Source of the DNA: Streptomyces sp. NRRL S-244 | Lineage (GTDB): Bacteria; Actinomycetota; Actinomycetes; Streptomycetales; Streptomycetaceae | Length of the DNA stretch: 64,000 nucleotides | Direction: 5' to 3' | NCBI RefSeq assembly: GCF_000717915.1 | Contig: NZ_JOCX01000007.1 | Coordinates: 62,001 to 126,000 of the forward strand | The notes under the pieces: model-generated | What the model was told of the DNA's origin: nothing | The model's database searches: none | What the model saw: only the letters and a program-made list of their open reading frames with translations | In this document: positions 34,119 to 43,478 of the stretch, piece after piece | Position numbering within the stretch: position 1 is the stretch's first letter | How the letters are laid out: each line of letters starts with the position of its first letter | Translations under genes and position numbers: made by a program

Positions 34119-34158
34119 GCGCCGGCCGGTCTAATGAGGCCCGGCAGGACGGAGTCCC

Positions 34159-34572
34159 ATGCACGAGATGTCGATCGCCATGGCCGTGGTGGGCCAGGTG
34201 GAGGAAGCCGCCGAGGCCGGCGGCGCGACCGCCGTCACCTCGGTCCGGCTCCAAGTCGGAGAGCTGGCCGGGGTGGTGCCCGACGCACTCGCCTTCTGCT
34301 TCGAACTGGCCTGCGCGGGAACGCTCCTCGAAGGCGCCGAGCTGGTGACGGAGCCGGTCGCCGCCCGCGCGCACTGCCGTTCCTGTACGGGCGACTGGGC
34401 GGTGGGCATGCCGCCCCGGCTGGTCTGCCCCGGCTGCGGGCAGGCGACGGACGTCGAACTCCTCACCGGGCGCGAGCTGCAGATCCTCAGCGTGCACTGG
34501 GAGGACGGCCCCGGCCCCGACCGTGTCCGGACCCCCGCCCCCACCCGCGAACCGATCTCCGAGGAGCGCTGA
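34159..34572 (+). CDS. hypA: Hydrogenase nickel incorporation protein HypA
   Basis: This 137-residue metallochaperone starts with the nickel-binding MHEMSIA motif (His2) and has two CxxC pairs (CRSC and CPGC) that form its structural zinc site. It delivers nickel to the large subunit together with HypB. The last ~25 residues are a Pro/Arg-rich tail beyond the normal family length. GGACGGAG precedes the ATG. HypB begins 3 nt after its stop. Confidence 0.95.
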   Translation: MHEMSIAMAVVGQVEEAAEAGGATAVTSVRLQVGELAGVVPDALAFCFELACAGTLLEGAELVTEPVAARAHCRSCTGDWAVGMPPRLVCPGCGQATDVELLTGRELQILSVHWEDGPGPDRVRTPAPTREPISEER

Positions 34573-34575
34573 ACC

Positions 34576-35499
34576 ATGTGCCGTGTGGTCGACCTGAAGC
34601 AGGCGGTCCTCGCCAAGAACGACTCGGCCGCGCACGCCCTGCGCGCCGAACTCACCGCCCGCGGCACCACGGTGGTCAACCTGCTCTCCAGCCCGGGCAG
34701 CGGGAAGACCGCCCTGCTGGAGCGCGAACTCGGCCTGGCGCGCGAGCGCGGCGTACCGGTCGCCGCCCTCACCGCCGACCTCGCCACCGAGAACGACGCG
34801 CTGCGGCTGGCGCGTTCGGGCGTCCCCGTCAAGCAGGTGCTCACCGACGGGCTCTGCCACCTCGAAGCCGCCATGCTGGGACGGCACCTCGACGGCTGGC
34901 TGTCCGAGGACACCCGGCTGCTGTTCGTGGAGAACGTCGGCAACCTCGTCTGCCCCGCCTCGTACGACCTCGGCGAGTCGCTGCGCGTCGTCCTGGCCTC
35001 GGTGACGGAGGGCGAGGACAAACCGCTCAAGTACCCGACGGCCTTCGGGCTGGCCCAGCTCGTCGTGGTGACGAAGACGGACATCGCGCAGGCCGTGGAA
35101 TTCGACGAGGCCGCCTTCCGCGCGCACGTCCAGCAGGTCAACCCGGGGGTGGAGGTGGTGCTGACCTCGGCCCGCGGCGGCGAGGGCGCGGGCATCCTGC
35201 TCGACCGGGCGCTGGCGGTGGGCGCCGGCGGCGCGGTACACGCCCCGGTCATGGCCCAGCAGCCCCCCGCACACCACCATCACCACGCCGAGGGTCCGGT
35301 CCACGACCACGCCGCCGGGCACCACCACGACCACGACCACGGACCCGGCCACCACCACGCACCCGGTGCCGGGCACGCACCCGCTGCCGGGCACGGCCCC
35401 GGGCCCGGGCACGGCCCCGAAGGCGGTCCCGGCCACACCGGTCCCGGCTCGGTCTCGCGGGCCGTGCACCCGCACTCCGGCGTGGTGCCGACCCGCTGA
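34576..35499 (+). CDS. hypB: Hydrogenase nickel incorporation GTPase HypB with C-terminal His-rich region
   Basis: This 307-residue protein has the G1 P-loop SSPGSGKT at residues 38-45, [12 protein letters not shown] (G3 region with the metal-binding Cys) and VVTKTDIA (G4). GTP hydrolysis drives nickel insertion into the large subunit. Unusually, a histidine-rich stretch (starting AHHHHHAEG, then [13 protein letters not shown]) lies at the C-terminus after the GTPase domain; in most HypB proteins such nickel-storing regions are at the N-terminus. The TGA overlaps the ATG of hypF by one base. Confidence 0.95.
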   Translation: MCRVVDLKQAVLAKNDSAAHALRAELTARGTTVVNLLSSPGSGKTALLERELGLARERGVPVAALTADLATENDALRLARSGVPVKQVLTDGLCHLEAAMLGRHLDGWLSEDTRLLFVENVGNLVCPASYDLGESLRVVLASVTEGEDKPLKYPTAFGLAQLVVVTKTDIAQAVEFDEAAFRAHVQQVNPGVEVVLTSARGGEGAGILLDRALAVGAGGAVHAPVMAQQPPAHHHHHAEGPVHDHAAGHHHDHDHGPGHHHAPGAGHAPAAGHGPGPGHGPEGGPGHTGPGSVSRAVHPHSGVVPTR

Positions 35500-37925
35500 T
35501 GGAAGCCGTGGAGCGCCGCCGGGTCATCGTGCGCGGCGTGGTGCAGGGCGTGGGCTTCCGGCCGTACGTGTACACCCGCGCGACCGGGCTGGGCCTCGCC
35601 GGGCACGTCACCAACACCCCCGAGGGGGTCGTCGCCGAGGTCGAAGGCGCCCCGGCGGCCGTATCGGCCTTCTGCGAGCGGCTCGCGGCCGACGCCCCAC
35701 CGCTGGCGGTCGTCGACGCCGTCGACCACCACGAGGTCCCCGTATCCGGCGGCGCGGGCTTCACCATCGTGGCCTCCCGCTCCGGCGGCCCCGCCCGTAC
35801 CCTCGTCTCCCCGGACGTGGCCACGTGCGCGGACTGCCTCGCCGAGCTGGCCGATCCGGCCGACCGGCGCCACCGGCACCCCTTCATCACCTGCACGCAC
35901 TGCGGACCCCGCTTCACCATCGTCACCGGAGTGCCGTACGACCGGGCGCACACCACCATGGCCCGGTTCCCGATGTGCCCCGACTGCGCCCGCGAGTACG
36001 CCGACCCCGCCGACCGGCGCTTCCACGCCCAGCCGGTGGCCTGCCCCGCCTGCGGACCCCGGCTGCGCCTCCTCGCCGGAACCCCGCTGCGCGAGCCCGC
36101 CGGCGCCGACCCCGTGGCCGAGGCCCGCCGGCTGCTGGCCGACGGGGCGATCCTCGCGGTCAAGGGCCTCGGCGGCTACCACCTCGCCTGCGACGCCGCG
36201 CACGCCGGAGCCGTCGCCGAGCTGCGGCGCCGCAAGGCCCGCGGGGACAAGCCGTTCGCCCTGATGGCCCGCGAACCCGCCGACATCGAGCACCTCGTCC
36301 ACCTCGGCCCGGCCGAACGGGACCTCCTCACCGGGCCCGTCCGGCCCATCGTCCTGCTGCGCCGCCGCCCCGGAGCCGGTGTGCGGGAGCTCGTCGCCGA
36401 CGCCGTCGCCCCGGGCAGCCCCGACCTGGGCGTGATGCTCCCGTACACCCCCGTGCACCATCTGCTGCTCGGGCTCCCCGGCGACCCGCCCGGTCCCCGG
36501 CTGCTCGTCATGACCAGCGGCAACCTGTCGGGCGAGCCCATCGTCACCGACGACACCGAGGCCCTGGACCGGCTCGCCCGGCTCGCCGACGCCTGGCTCA
36601 CCCACGACCGGCCCATCCACGTCCCCTGCGACGACTCCGTGGTGCGCGTCTGCGACGGCGAGGCGCTGACCCTCCGCCGCTCCCGCGGCCACGCCCCGCT
36701 GCCCCTCACGCTGCCGCTGTCCGTCCCCGCCACGCTCGCCGCCGGGGGCGACCTCAAGAACGCCTTCTGCCTCGGCGAGGGCCACAAGGCCTGGCTGTCG
36801 GCGCACATCGGCGACATGGACGACCTGGCCACGCAGTACGCCTTCGAGCGCGCCGAGCAGCAGCTGGAGTCCATCACCGGCGTCGCGCCCGGGCTGCTCG
36901 CCGTGGACCGGCACCCCGGCTACCGCTCGGCCCGCCTGGTCCGCGGCCGGGCCGGCGGCCGCCCGGTCCTCGGAGTCCAGCACCACCACGCGCACATCGC
37001 GTCCGCGCTGGCCGAACACGGCTTCGACGGCACCCACAGGGTGATCGGCGTCGCGTTCGACGGCACCGGATACGGAGACGACGGGGCGGTGTGGGGCGGG
37101 GAGGTGCTGCTGGCGGACTACACCGGCTACACCCGGTTCGCGCACCTCGCCTACGTCCCGCTGCCGGGCGGCGACGCCGCCGTGCACCGGCCGTACCGGA
37201 TGGCCCTGTCCCATCTGCGCGCCGCCGGGCTCGGCTGGGACCCGGACCTGCCCTGCACGGCAGCCTGCCCGCCCGAGGAACTAAGGCTGCTGCGGCGCCA
37301 GTTGGAGCGGAACCTGCACTGCGTGCCGACGTCCAGCATGGGCCGCCTCTTCGACGCCGTCTCCTCCCTGGCGGGCGTCTGCCACCACGCCGGGTACGAG
37401 GCCCAGGCCGCCATCGAGCTGGAGGCTGCGGCGCTCACCGCGAGCGGCTCCGGGTCCGGCACCGGCTCCGGGGGCGGCGGGGTCATGGCGGACGCCGGTC
37501 CGGACTACGCGTTCGCCCTCCGGCCCCCCGCGCCCGGCGGCCGCGAAGCCCCGCTGGCCGCGGACCCGGCCCCCGTACTGGCGGCGGTGGTCCGCGACGT
37601 GCGCGCCGGCCTCCCGCCGGGCGTGGTCGCCGCCCGCTTCCACGCGGCCGTCGCCGGTCTCGTGGGCAGGCTGGCCGTCCTCGCGCGCGAGCGGCACGGG
37701 CTCGAGACCGTCGCCCTGACCGGCGGGGTCTTCGCCAACACCGTGCTCTCTTCCGCCTGCGCCCGCCTCCTGAGCGAGCGCGGCTTCACCGTCCTGCGCC
37801 ACCACCGCGTCCCGCCGAACGACGGGGGGCTGGCCCTCGGCCAGCTCATGGTGGCGGCCTGCGCCCCGCAACACCCACAGCAAGGAGAGGGCCATGTGCC
37901 TGGCGGTACCCGGCAGAGTGCTTGA
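35499..37925 (+). CDS. hypF: Carbamoyltransferase HypF
   Basis: This 808-residue enzyme has four parts: an N-terminal acylphosphatase domain ([15 protein letters not shown]), two zinc fingers of C-x2-C pairs (CADC/CTHC and CPDC/CPAC), a YrdC-like domain ([20 protein letters not shown]) and a Kae1-like domain ([15 protein letters not shown]). It makes the carbamoyl group that HypE turns into cyanide ligands. Its last 32 nt overlap the hypC start, so its C-terminal ~10 residues are unusual and may not be conserved. Confidence 0.95.
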   Translation: MEAVERRRVIVRGVVQGVGFRPYVYTRATGLGLAGHVTNTPEGVVAEVEGAPAAVSAFCERLAADAPPLAVVDAVDHHEVPVSGGAGFTIVASRSGGPARTLVSPDVATCADCLAELADPADRRHRHPFITCTHCGPRFTIVTGVPYDRAHTTMARFPMCPDCAREYADPADRRFHAQPVACPACGPRLRLLAGTPLREPAGADPVAEARRLLADGAILAVKGLGGYHLACDAAHAGAVAELRRRKARGDKPFALMAREPADIEHLVHLGPAERDLLTGPVRPIVLLRRRPGAGVRELVADAVAPGSPDLGVMLPYTPVHHLLLGLPGDPPGPRLLVMTSGNLSGEPIVTDDTEALDRLARLADAWLTHDRPIHVPCDDSVVRVCDGEALTLRRSRGHAPLPLTLPLSVPATLAAGGDLKNAFCLGEGHKAWLSAHIGDMDDLATQYAFERAEQQLESITGVAPGLLAVDRHPGYRSARLVRGRAGGRPVLGVQHHHAHIASALAEHGFDGTHRVIGVAFDGTGYGDDGAVWGGEVLLADYTGYTRFAHLAYVPLPGGDAAVHRPYRMALSHLRAAGLGWDPDLPCTAACPPEELRLLRRQLERNLHCVPTSSMGRLFDAVSSLAGVCHHAGYEAQAAIELEAAALTASGSGSGTGSGGGGVMADAGPDYAFALRPPAPGGREAPLAADPAPVLAAVVRDVRAGLPPGVVAARFHAAVAGLVGRLAVLARERHGLETVALTGGVFANTVLSSACARLLSERGFTVLRHHRVPPNDGGLALGQLMVAACAPQHPQQGEGHVPGGTRQSA

Positions 37926-38223
37926 CATCGGGGAGAAGGACGGCACCCGCATGGCGACCGTCGATTTCGGCGGTGTGGTCAAGGAGGTGTGCCTGGAGTA
38001 CCTGCCGGACCTCCAGGTCGGCGAGTACGCCATCGTCCACGTCGGCTTCGCGCTGCAGCGCCTCGACGAGGAGTCGGCCCGGCAGACCCTCGAACTCTTC
38101 GCGCAACTCGGCATGCTCCAGGAGGAGTTCGGCGACCCCTGGGAGCGGGCGGCGGCCGAGTCGGGCGCACCGGACTGGCCCTTCACGGAAGACATCGCGG
38201 AGCAGGAGGCGCAGCAGCAGTGA
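37894..38223 (+). CDS. hypC: Hydrogenase assembly chaperone HypC
   Basis: This 109-residue chaperone begins MCLAVPGRV, with the essential Cys2 that holds the Fe(CN)2CO unit while it is delivered to the large subunit with HypD. GAGAGG precedes the ATG at 5 nt. The C-terminal 25 residues are acidic and Gln-rich. It begins inside the hypF gene (32-nt overlap) and its stop overlaps the GTG of hypD by 4 nt. Confidence 0.95.
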   Translation: MCLAVPGRVLDIGEKDGTRMATVDFGGVVKEVCLEYLPDLQVGEYAIVHVGFALQRLDEESARQTLELFAQLGMLQEEFGDPWERAAAESGAPDWPFTEDIAEQEAQQQ

Positions 38224-39356
38224 AGTACCTCGAGGAATTCCAGGACCCGGAGCTGGCGCGTCGCCTGCTCGACGACATCCACTCCACCGTCACCCGGCCC
38301 TGGGCGCTGATGGAGGTCTGCGGCGGCCAGACCCACACGATCATCCGGCATGGTATCGACCAACTACTGCCCGATCAGGTCGAGTTGATCCACGGGCCGG
38401 GTTGTCCGGTGTGCGTGACCCCGCTGGAGGTCATCGACAAGGCGCTGGAGATCGCCTCCCGCCCCGAGGTCATCTTCTGCTCGTTCGGCGACATGCTCCG
38501 CGTGCCCGGATCAGGCCGCGACCTCTTCCAGGTGCGCAGTGAGGGCGGCGACGTACGGGTGGTGTACTCCCCGCTCGACGCCCTGCGGATCGCGCAGCAG
38601 AACCCGGCGCGCGAGGTGGTGTTCTTCGGCATCGGCTTCGAAACCACCGCGCCGCCCAACGCCATGACGGTCCATCAGGCGAAGAAGCTCGGCATCCCCA
38701 ACTTCAGCCTGCTCGTCTCCCACGTCCGGGTGCCCCCGGCCATCGAGGCGATCATGACCTCCCCGAGCTGCCGGGTCCAGGGCTTCCTCGCCGCGGGGCA
38801 CGTGTGCAGTGTGATGGGCATGGGGGAGTACCCGGAGCTGGCCGCGCGCCACCGGGTCCCCATCGTGGTCACCGGCTTCGAGCCGCTGGACATCCTCGAA
38901 GGCGTACGCCGGGCGGTAGGGCAGCTGGAGCGGGGCGAGCACACCGTCGACAACGCCTACGCGCGCGCCGTCCGCCCGGAGGGGAACCCGGCCGCCCTCG
39001 CCATGCTGGAGGACGTCTTCGAGGTCACCGACCGCGCCTGGCGCGGCATCGGCGTCATCCCCCACAGCGGCTGGCGGCTGTCCGCCCGCTACCGCGACTA
39101 CGATGCCGAGCACCGCTTCTCGGTGACGGACATCGCCACGCAGGAACCCGCCGAGTGCCGCAGCGGAGAGGTCCTCCAGGGCCTGATCAAGCCCCACGAG
39201 TGCGAGGCGTTCGGCACCACCTGCACCCCGCGCACCCCGCTCGGCGCCACGATGGTCTCCAGCGAGGGCGCGTGCGCCGCGTACTACCTCTACCGGCGCC
39301 TGGACCTCGCGCCGGCCGCCCGGACCGCACCGCTGGAGGCGAGCCCCGTTGTCTGA
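38220..39356 (+). CDS. hypD: Hydrogenase maturation scaffold HypD
   Basis: This 378-residue protein has the family cysteine motifs [31 protein letters not shown] and the C-terminal iron-sulphur ligand motifs [13 protein letters not shown] and [12 protein letters not shown]. It carries a [4Fe-4S] cluster and assembles the Fe(CN)2CO unit with HypC. The GTG start overlaps hypC by 4 nt and its end overlaps the TTG start of hypE by 8 nt. Confidence 0.96.
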   Translation: MKYLEEFQDPELARRLLDDIHSTVTRPWALMEVCGGQTHTIIRHGIDQLLPDQVELIHGPGCPVCVTPLEVIDKALEIASRPEVIFCSFGDMLRVPGSGRDLFQVRSEGGDVRVVYSPLDALRIAQQNPAREVVFFGIGFETTAPPNAMTVHQAKKLGIPNFSLLVSHVRVPPAIEAIMTSPSCRVQGFLAAGHVCSVMGMGEYPELAARHRVPIVVTGFEPLDILEGVRRAVGQLERGEHTVDNAYARAVRPEGNPAALAMLEDVFEVTDRAWRGIGVIPHSGWRLSARYRDYDAEHRFSVTDIATQEPAECRSGEVLQGLIKPHECEAFGTTCTPRTPLGATMVSSEGACAAYYLYRRLDLAPAARTAPLEASPVV

Positions 39357-40422
39357 AGCCCTGTCCGAAGCCGTACTCGACGTCACGGGCTGGACGTGTC
39401 CGGCCCCGCTGCGCGACCGCCCCCGGGTGGTGATGGGCCACGGAGGCGGCGGAGCACTCTCCGCCGAGCTCGTCGAGCACGTCTTCGCACCCGCCTTCGG
39501 AGGCGAGGTGCTCGCCCGGCTCGGCGACTCCGCGGCGGTCACCCTGGGCGGTGCCCGCCTCGCCTTCTCGACCGATTCGTACGTGGTGCGGCCGCTGTTC
39601 TTCCCCGGCGGCAGCATCGGCGACCTCGCCGTCAACGGCACGGTCAACGACCTGGCGATGAGCGGTGCCCGCGCCGCCTACCTGTCGTGCGGGTTCATCC
39701 TCGAAGAGGGCGTCGAGATCTCCGTGGTGGCCCGGGTCTCCGAGGACCTCGGCGCGGCCGCGCGGGCCGCGGGCGTCGAGGTGGCCACCGGCGACACCAA
39801 GGTCGTCGAGGCCGGTCACGGCGACGGCATCTACCTCAACACCGCCGGCATCGGGCTGATCCCCGACGGGGTGGACCTGCGCCCGCAGCGCGTCGTGCCG
39901 GGCGATGTCGTCATCGTCAGCGGGGAGATCGGCCTGCACGGCGTGGCCATCATGAGCGTCCGCGAAGGCCTCGAATTCGGGGTGGACGTCAAGAGCGACT
40001 GCGCGCCGCTGGGCGGGCTCGTCCAGGCCATGCTCGCGGTCACCCCCGACCTGCACGTCCTGCGCGACCCCACGCGCGGCGGGCTGGCAGCCGCCCTGAA
40101 CGAGATCGCGGCCGCCTCGGGCGCCGGGGTCGTCATCCAGGAGGGCCGGGTACCGGTCCCGGAGGCCGTCGGCAACGCCTGCGCGATCCTCGGCCTCGAC
40201 CCGTTCTACGTGGCCAACGAGGGCAAGCTGGTCGCGTTCGTACCCCGAGAGCACGCCGACGCCGTACTCGACGCGATGCGCGCGCACCCGCTGGGCCGCG
40301 ACGCCACGGTGATCGGCGAGGCGGTCGAGGCCCACCCCGGCCTGGTGGTGGCCCGCACCGGCCTCGGCGGCACCCGCGTGGTCGACCTGCCGATCGGGGA
40401 GCAGCTGCCCCGCATCTGCTGA
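39349..40422 (+). CDS. hypE: Carbamoyl dehydratase HypE
   Basis: This 357-residue AIR-synthase-fold enzyme has [10 protein letters not shown], the ATP loop STDSYVV and [17 protein letters not shown]. It ends in PRIC, whose terminal cysteine takes the carbamoyl group from HypF and is dehydrated to a thiocyanate before transfer to iron. The start codon is TTG, overlapping hypD by 8 nt. It is the last gene of the hydrogenase locus and faces the convergent amidotransferase gene. Confidence 0.95.
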   Translation: MSEALSEAVLDVTGWTCPAPLRDRPRVVMGHGGGGALSAELVEHVFAPAFGGEVLARLGDSAAVTLGGARLAFSTDSYVVRPLFFPGGSIGDLAVNGTVNDLAMSGARAAYLSCGFILEEGVEISVVARVSEDLGAAARAAGVEVATGDTKVVEAGHGDGIYLNTAGIGLIPDGVDLRPQRVVPGDVVIVSGEIGLHGVAIMSVREGLEFGVDVKSDCAPLGGLVQAMLAVTPDLHVLRDPTRGGLAAALNEIAAASGAGVVIQEGRVPVPEAVGNACAILGLDPFYVANEGKLVAFVPREHADAVLDAMRAHPLGRDATVIGEAVEAHPGLVVARTGLGGTRVVDLPIGEQLPRIC

Positions 40423-40455
40423 CGCCGGGACCCTGCGCGGCCGCGGTCCGTGAGC

Positions 40456-41295
40456 TCAGGGGAGCTCGGGGATGAAGGGGAGGTAGTCCTCCGTGGCCGC
40501 GGAGGGGAGGACCGCGTAGCTGGCCTCGGGGAGTTCGTTCCACACCCCGGGGAGGTCGCCGAGGGGTTCGGAGACCACCAGCCGCGTCGCGTCCGAGACC
40601 TCCCGCAGGAACGGCAGCTCCGGGTACAGCTGGCGTACGGTGTCGGCCCTGCTGCTGTAGAACAGCGAACGCGACGTGCCCGCGCTGGAGTACCGGAAGG
40701 CCCAGACGCGCTCGCCGTCGCTGACCGCGATCGTCATCTGCATCGGGTCGGCGACGCCGTGCTCCTTGCCGACGCGCTCCACGAGGCCCGTCATCCGGGC
40801 GACCGCGCCCGGGGGGTCCTGGTCGAGGCCGAAGGTGACGGCCAGGTAGAACATCACCTCGGAATCGGTGGAGCCCTCGATGCAGGGGAAGAGCGCGGGG
40901 TCGACCGCCATGCACAGATCGCGCTGGAGACGGTGGAAGTCGGTGATGGCGCCGTTGTGCATCCACAGCCAGCGGCCGTGCCGGAACGGGTGGCAGTTCG
41001 TCTGCTGAATGGCCGAACCGGTCGAGGCGCGGACGTGGGCGAAGAACAGGGTCGAGCGGACGTGCGCGGCCAGTTCCCGCAGATTGCGGTTGTTCCAGGC
41101 CGGTCCGATGTCCCGGAAGATCGCCGGAGTGCCGCCGCCGTCGGCGCTGTACCAGCCGATGCCGAAGCCGTCGCCGTTCGTCGACTCGACGCCCATCCGG
41201 GCGTGGAGGCTCTGATCGATCAGCGAGTGTTCCGGCTGGTAGAGAACCGCGTCGAGCAGCATCGGCGAACCGGAGTAGGCGAGCCAGCGACACAT
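40456..41295 (-). CDS. Class II glutamine amidotransferase (EgtC-like)
   Basis: This 279-residue protein starts MCRWLAYSG, so Cys2 becomes the N-terminal nucleophile after Met removal; that fixes the start at 41295 instead of the ATGs 6-9 nt upstream. Other class II motifs are THADGFGIGWY-like NGDGFGIGWY, FAHVRAST and NCHPFRHGRWLWMHNGAI. It has no synthetase partner domain. Related proteins include EgtC of ergothioneine synthesis, but no ergothioneine genes adjoin, so a standalone amidase role is as likely. Confidence 0.88.
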   Translation of the reverse strand: MCRWLAYSGSPMLLDAVLYQPEHSLIDQSLHARMGVESTNGDGFGIGWYSADGGGTPAIFRDIGPAWNNRNLRELAAHVRSTLFFAHVRASTGSAIQQTNCHPFRHGRWLWMHNGAITDFHRLQRDLCMAVDPALFPCIEGSTDSEVMFYLAVTFGLDQDPPGAVARMTGLVERVGKEHGVADPMQMTIAVSDGERVWAFRYSSAGTSRSLFYSSRADTVRQLYPELPFLREVSDATRLVVSEPLGDLPGVWNELPEASYAVLPSAATEDYLPFIPELP

Positions 41296-41450
41296 CCGCA
41301 TCATCCCTCTCCTGCGCCCCGTACGAGCCTATCGCGGCCGCCCTCAAGCCGCCTCGCACCTTGACGCGCACGCCCTCCATGTGCTTGCGGCGGACGGGCG
41401 CGCGCAGAGCGCCGCGCCGGCCCTTCGGGCATGGGGATGTCCTACAGCCG

Positions 41451-41828
41451 CTACAGCCGCTTTTCCATCCGGATGGAAGACTCCAGGTCCTCGCGGGCCT
41501 TGCCCTCCGCCTCCTCGCCCTTCCCCTGTTCCAGCAGCACCGCGGCGATCGCGTCCAGCTTGCGCTGGACGGCGTGCTCGGCGCGGCGCTCGGAGTTCTT
41601 CAGCAAGGCCAGCAGCAGCAGGGACACGGCGGCCATGGCGTCGCCCGCGAGGTGCTGCCACTCCGTGGGCAGCCCGGCCACGTGTACGGCCACGAAACCG
41701 GCCACGAGAAGTACGCACAGCAGGGAGAAGACGGCGGAACTCGTGAAATTGGAGGCGAGCTCGGCCAGCTTCTCGAAGCGGGCGGTCCGCCCCTCGCCGG
41801 TGCGTTCCGCCGGGTGCTGCAAGGCCAT
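41451..41828 (-). CDS. Low-affinity iron permease-like small membrane protein
   Basis: This 125-residue protein has two transmembrane segments (about residues 32-52 and 65-80) and a long charged C-terminal helix. The RFEKLAELASNFTSSAVFSL opening and the W-x-H-L-x-G-D hairpin turn resemble the low-affinity iron permease family. The reading frame is open much further upstream, but that part runs antisense to the DUF4360 gene, so the ATG at 41828 is chosen. Iron transport is family inference only. Confidence 0.75.
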   Translation of the reverse strand: MALQHPAERTGEGRTARFEKLAELASNFTSSAVFSLLCVLLVAGFVAVHVAGLPTEWQHLAGDAMAAVSLLLLALLKNSERRAEHAVQRKLDAIAAVLLEQGKGEEAEGKAREDLESSIRMEKRL

Positions 41829-42036
41829 ACCCGGCGCCTGCCCATCCGTTCCCTCCGTACACCCACCGCCTCGCGTCCGGTCCCGCGGTACCCGAATTCG
41901 GCCAGCGCGCTGCGGAACGGAGGTGTTGGCCGTTTCGCGTCCTTCCCCGTGCGCACTCGCTGTGGTGGCATGTGCATGCCGAAATTCGAAGAGTTCCGGT
42001 TCCGGTTGTGCCGGACCGATGAATGGAGAAACGACG

Positions 42037-42684
42037 ATGTTGCTCCGCAGATTCACCGTCGGCGCGGCGGTCGCGGTGTTGTCCGCCGTGGCCGTTCCCG
42101 CGCAGGCCGATACCGTGTACACGCCGCCCGGCAGAATCACCGTCGAGGTGGTCGGCGTCAACGGATCGGGATGCCCGCAGGGGACCGCGGGTGTCACCGC
42201 GGCTTCCGACAACACCTCGTTCAGCGTCACGTACAGCAACTACCTGGCCCAGGCCGGAGCCGGTTCCGGCGGCACCGAATTCCGCAAGAACTGCCAGCTC
42301 GCCCTCCAGGTCCACGTACCGCAGGGGTTCACGTACGCCATCGCCCGCGCCGACTACCGCGGCTTCGCCCACCTCCAGCGCGGGGCCTACGGCCAGCAGC
42401 GCGCGAACTACTACTTCCAGGGCATGCCGCAGACGGCCCGCACGACCCACCAGTTCGGCGGCCCGTACTCCGACAACTGGCAGGCGAGCGACCAGACCGA
42501 GTACCAGGACCTGGTCTTCGCGCCCTGCGGCGAGGAGCGCAATCTCAACGTCAACAGCGAACTGCGGGTCTACGCGGGGACGTCGAACCCGCAGGCCCTG
42601 AGCTTCATGAGCATGGACTCGACGGACGGCAGCGTGAGCACGGTCTACCACTTCGAGTGGAAGGAATGTCCGGCGGCGGCCTGA
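42037..42684 (+). CDS. Secreted DUF4360 protein, copy 1
   Basis: This 215-residue exported protein has a signal peptide cleaved near PAQA, then the DUF4360 domain with conserved GSGCP, FRKNCQL, FTYAIARADYRGFA, YYFQGMP and CPAAA-type C-terminal cysteine. GGAGAA precedes the ATG. DUF4360 proteins are small secreted proteins of fungi and actinomycetes with unknown function. A paralogue follows 51 nt downstream on the same strand, with about 65 to 70 percent identity by eye. Confidence 0.88.
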   Translation: MLLRRFTVGAAVAVLSAVAVPAQADTVYTPPGRITVEVVGVNGSGCPQGTAGVTAASDNTSFSVTYSNYLAQAGAGSGGTEFRKNCQLALQVHVPQGFTYAIARADYRGFAHLQRGAYGQQRANYYFQGMPQTARTTHQFGGPYSDNWQASDQTEYQDLVFAPCGEERNLNVNSELRVYAGTSNPQALSFMSMDSTDGSVSTVYHFEWKECPAAA

Positions 42685-42735
42685 CGCGGCGTGAGCGCAG
42701 GAAACACCGATCGATGATCAGGAGTGACAACAACG

Positions 42736-43410
42736 ATGTCTCATTCCCTGTCTCGTACCCTGCTCACCGGTGGCGCGGCGGCCGTGCTGATCGCCACGGC
42801 GGCGACCTCCGCCGGGGCCGCCGGCCACACCCCGCAGATCACCGCTCCGCCCGACAAGATCGTGATCGAACTCGCCACCGTGAACGGATCCGGCTGCCGC
42901 GAAGGCACCGCCGAGGTCGCCGTCGCGCCCGACAACACCGCCTTCACGGTCACGTACAGTGACTACCTCGCGCAGGTGGGACCCGGCGCGCCGCCCACGG
43001 CATTCCGCAAGAACTGCCAGCTCAATCTCCGCGTCCACGTTCCTTCGGGATTCACCTATGCGATCGTCCAGGCGGATTACCGCGGATTCGCATTCCTCCA
43101 GCCCGGTGCGTGGGGTCAGGAGCGGGCGAACTACTACTTCCAGGGAATGCCCCAGACGACCCAGCGCACCCATCAGTTCAACGGGCCGCACAACGACAAC
43201 TGGCAGGCGAGCGACAAGACCGAGTACGCGGACCTGGTCTGGGCCCCGTGCGGAGAGAAACGAAACTTCAACATCAATACGGAACTGCGCGTGAATGCGG
43301 GCACGTCCAATCCGCAGACCGCCACGAGCTTCATGGCCATGGACTCCACCGACGCGAGCGTGAGCACGCTCTACCACCTCGCCTGGCAGGTCTGCCCCAC
43401 GCCCAGATAG
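42736..43410 (+). CDS. Secreted DUF4360 protein, copy 2
   Basis: This 224-residue exported protein is a tandem paralogue of its upstream neighbour, with a signal peptide ending near SAGA. It shares GSGC, FRKNCQLNLRVHVPSGFTYAIVQADYRGFAF, ERANYYFQGMPQT and the Cys near the C-terminus. The ATG at 42736 is preferred; an in-frame GTG 12 nt upstream lies within the GGAG ribosome site. The tandem likely arose by duplication. A strong hairpin follows the stop. Confidence 0.88.
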   Translation: MSHSLSRTLLTGGAAAVLIATAATSAGAAGHTPQITAPPDKIVIELATVNGSGCREGTAEVAVAPDNTAFTVTYSDYLAQVGPGAPPTAFRKNCQLNLRVHVPSGFTYAIVQADYRGFAFLQPGAWGQERANYYFQGMPQTTQRTHQFNGPHNDNWQASDKTEYADLVWAPCGEKRNFNINTELRVNAGTSNPQTATSFMAMDSTDASVSTLYHLAWQVCPTPR

Positions 43411-43420
43411 CCGCTACCGC

Positions 43421-43462
43421 CCGAGCGCCGTACCCGGCGGGTCCGCCGGGTACGGCGCTCGG
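43421..43462. terminator. Bidirectional terminator hairpin
   Basis: CCGAGCGCCGTACCCGGCGG and its exact complement form a perfect 20-bp stem with a 2-nt loop. It lies between the convergent DUF4360 and L,D-transpeptidase genes and should stop transcription from both sides. Confidence 0.9.
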
Positions 43463-43478
43463 CCGCGTCGCGCGCCGC

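Noticed and set aside
35366..38542. 1058-codon plus-strand open frame across hypF
   Set aside because: Shadow frame, Arg/Pro/Ala-rich; the hypF, hypC and hypD motifs lie in other frames.
41829..42239. Upstream extension of the iron permease-like gene
   Set aside because: The added residues are antisense to the DUF4360 gene start and signal peptide and resemble no permease sequence.
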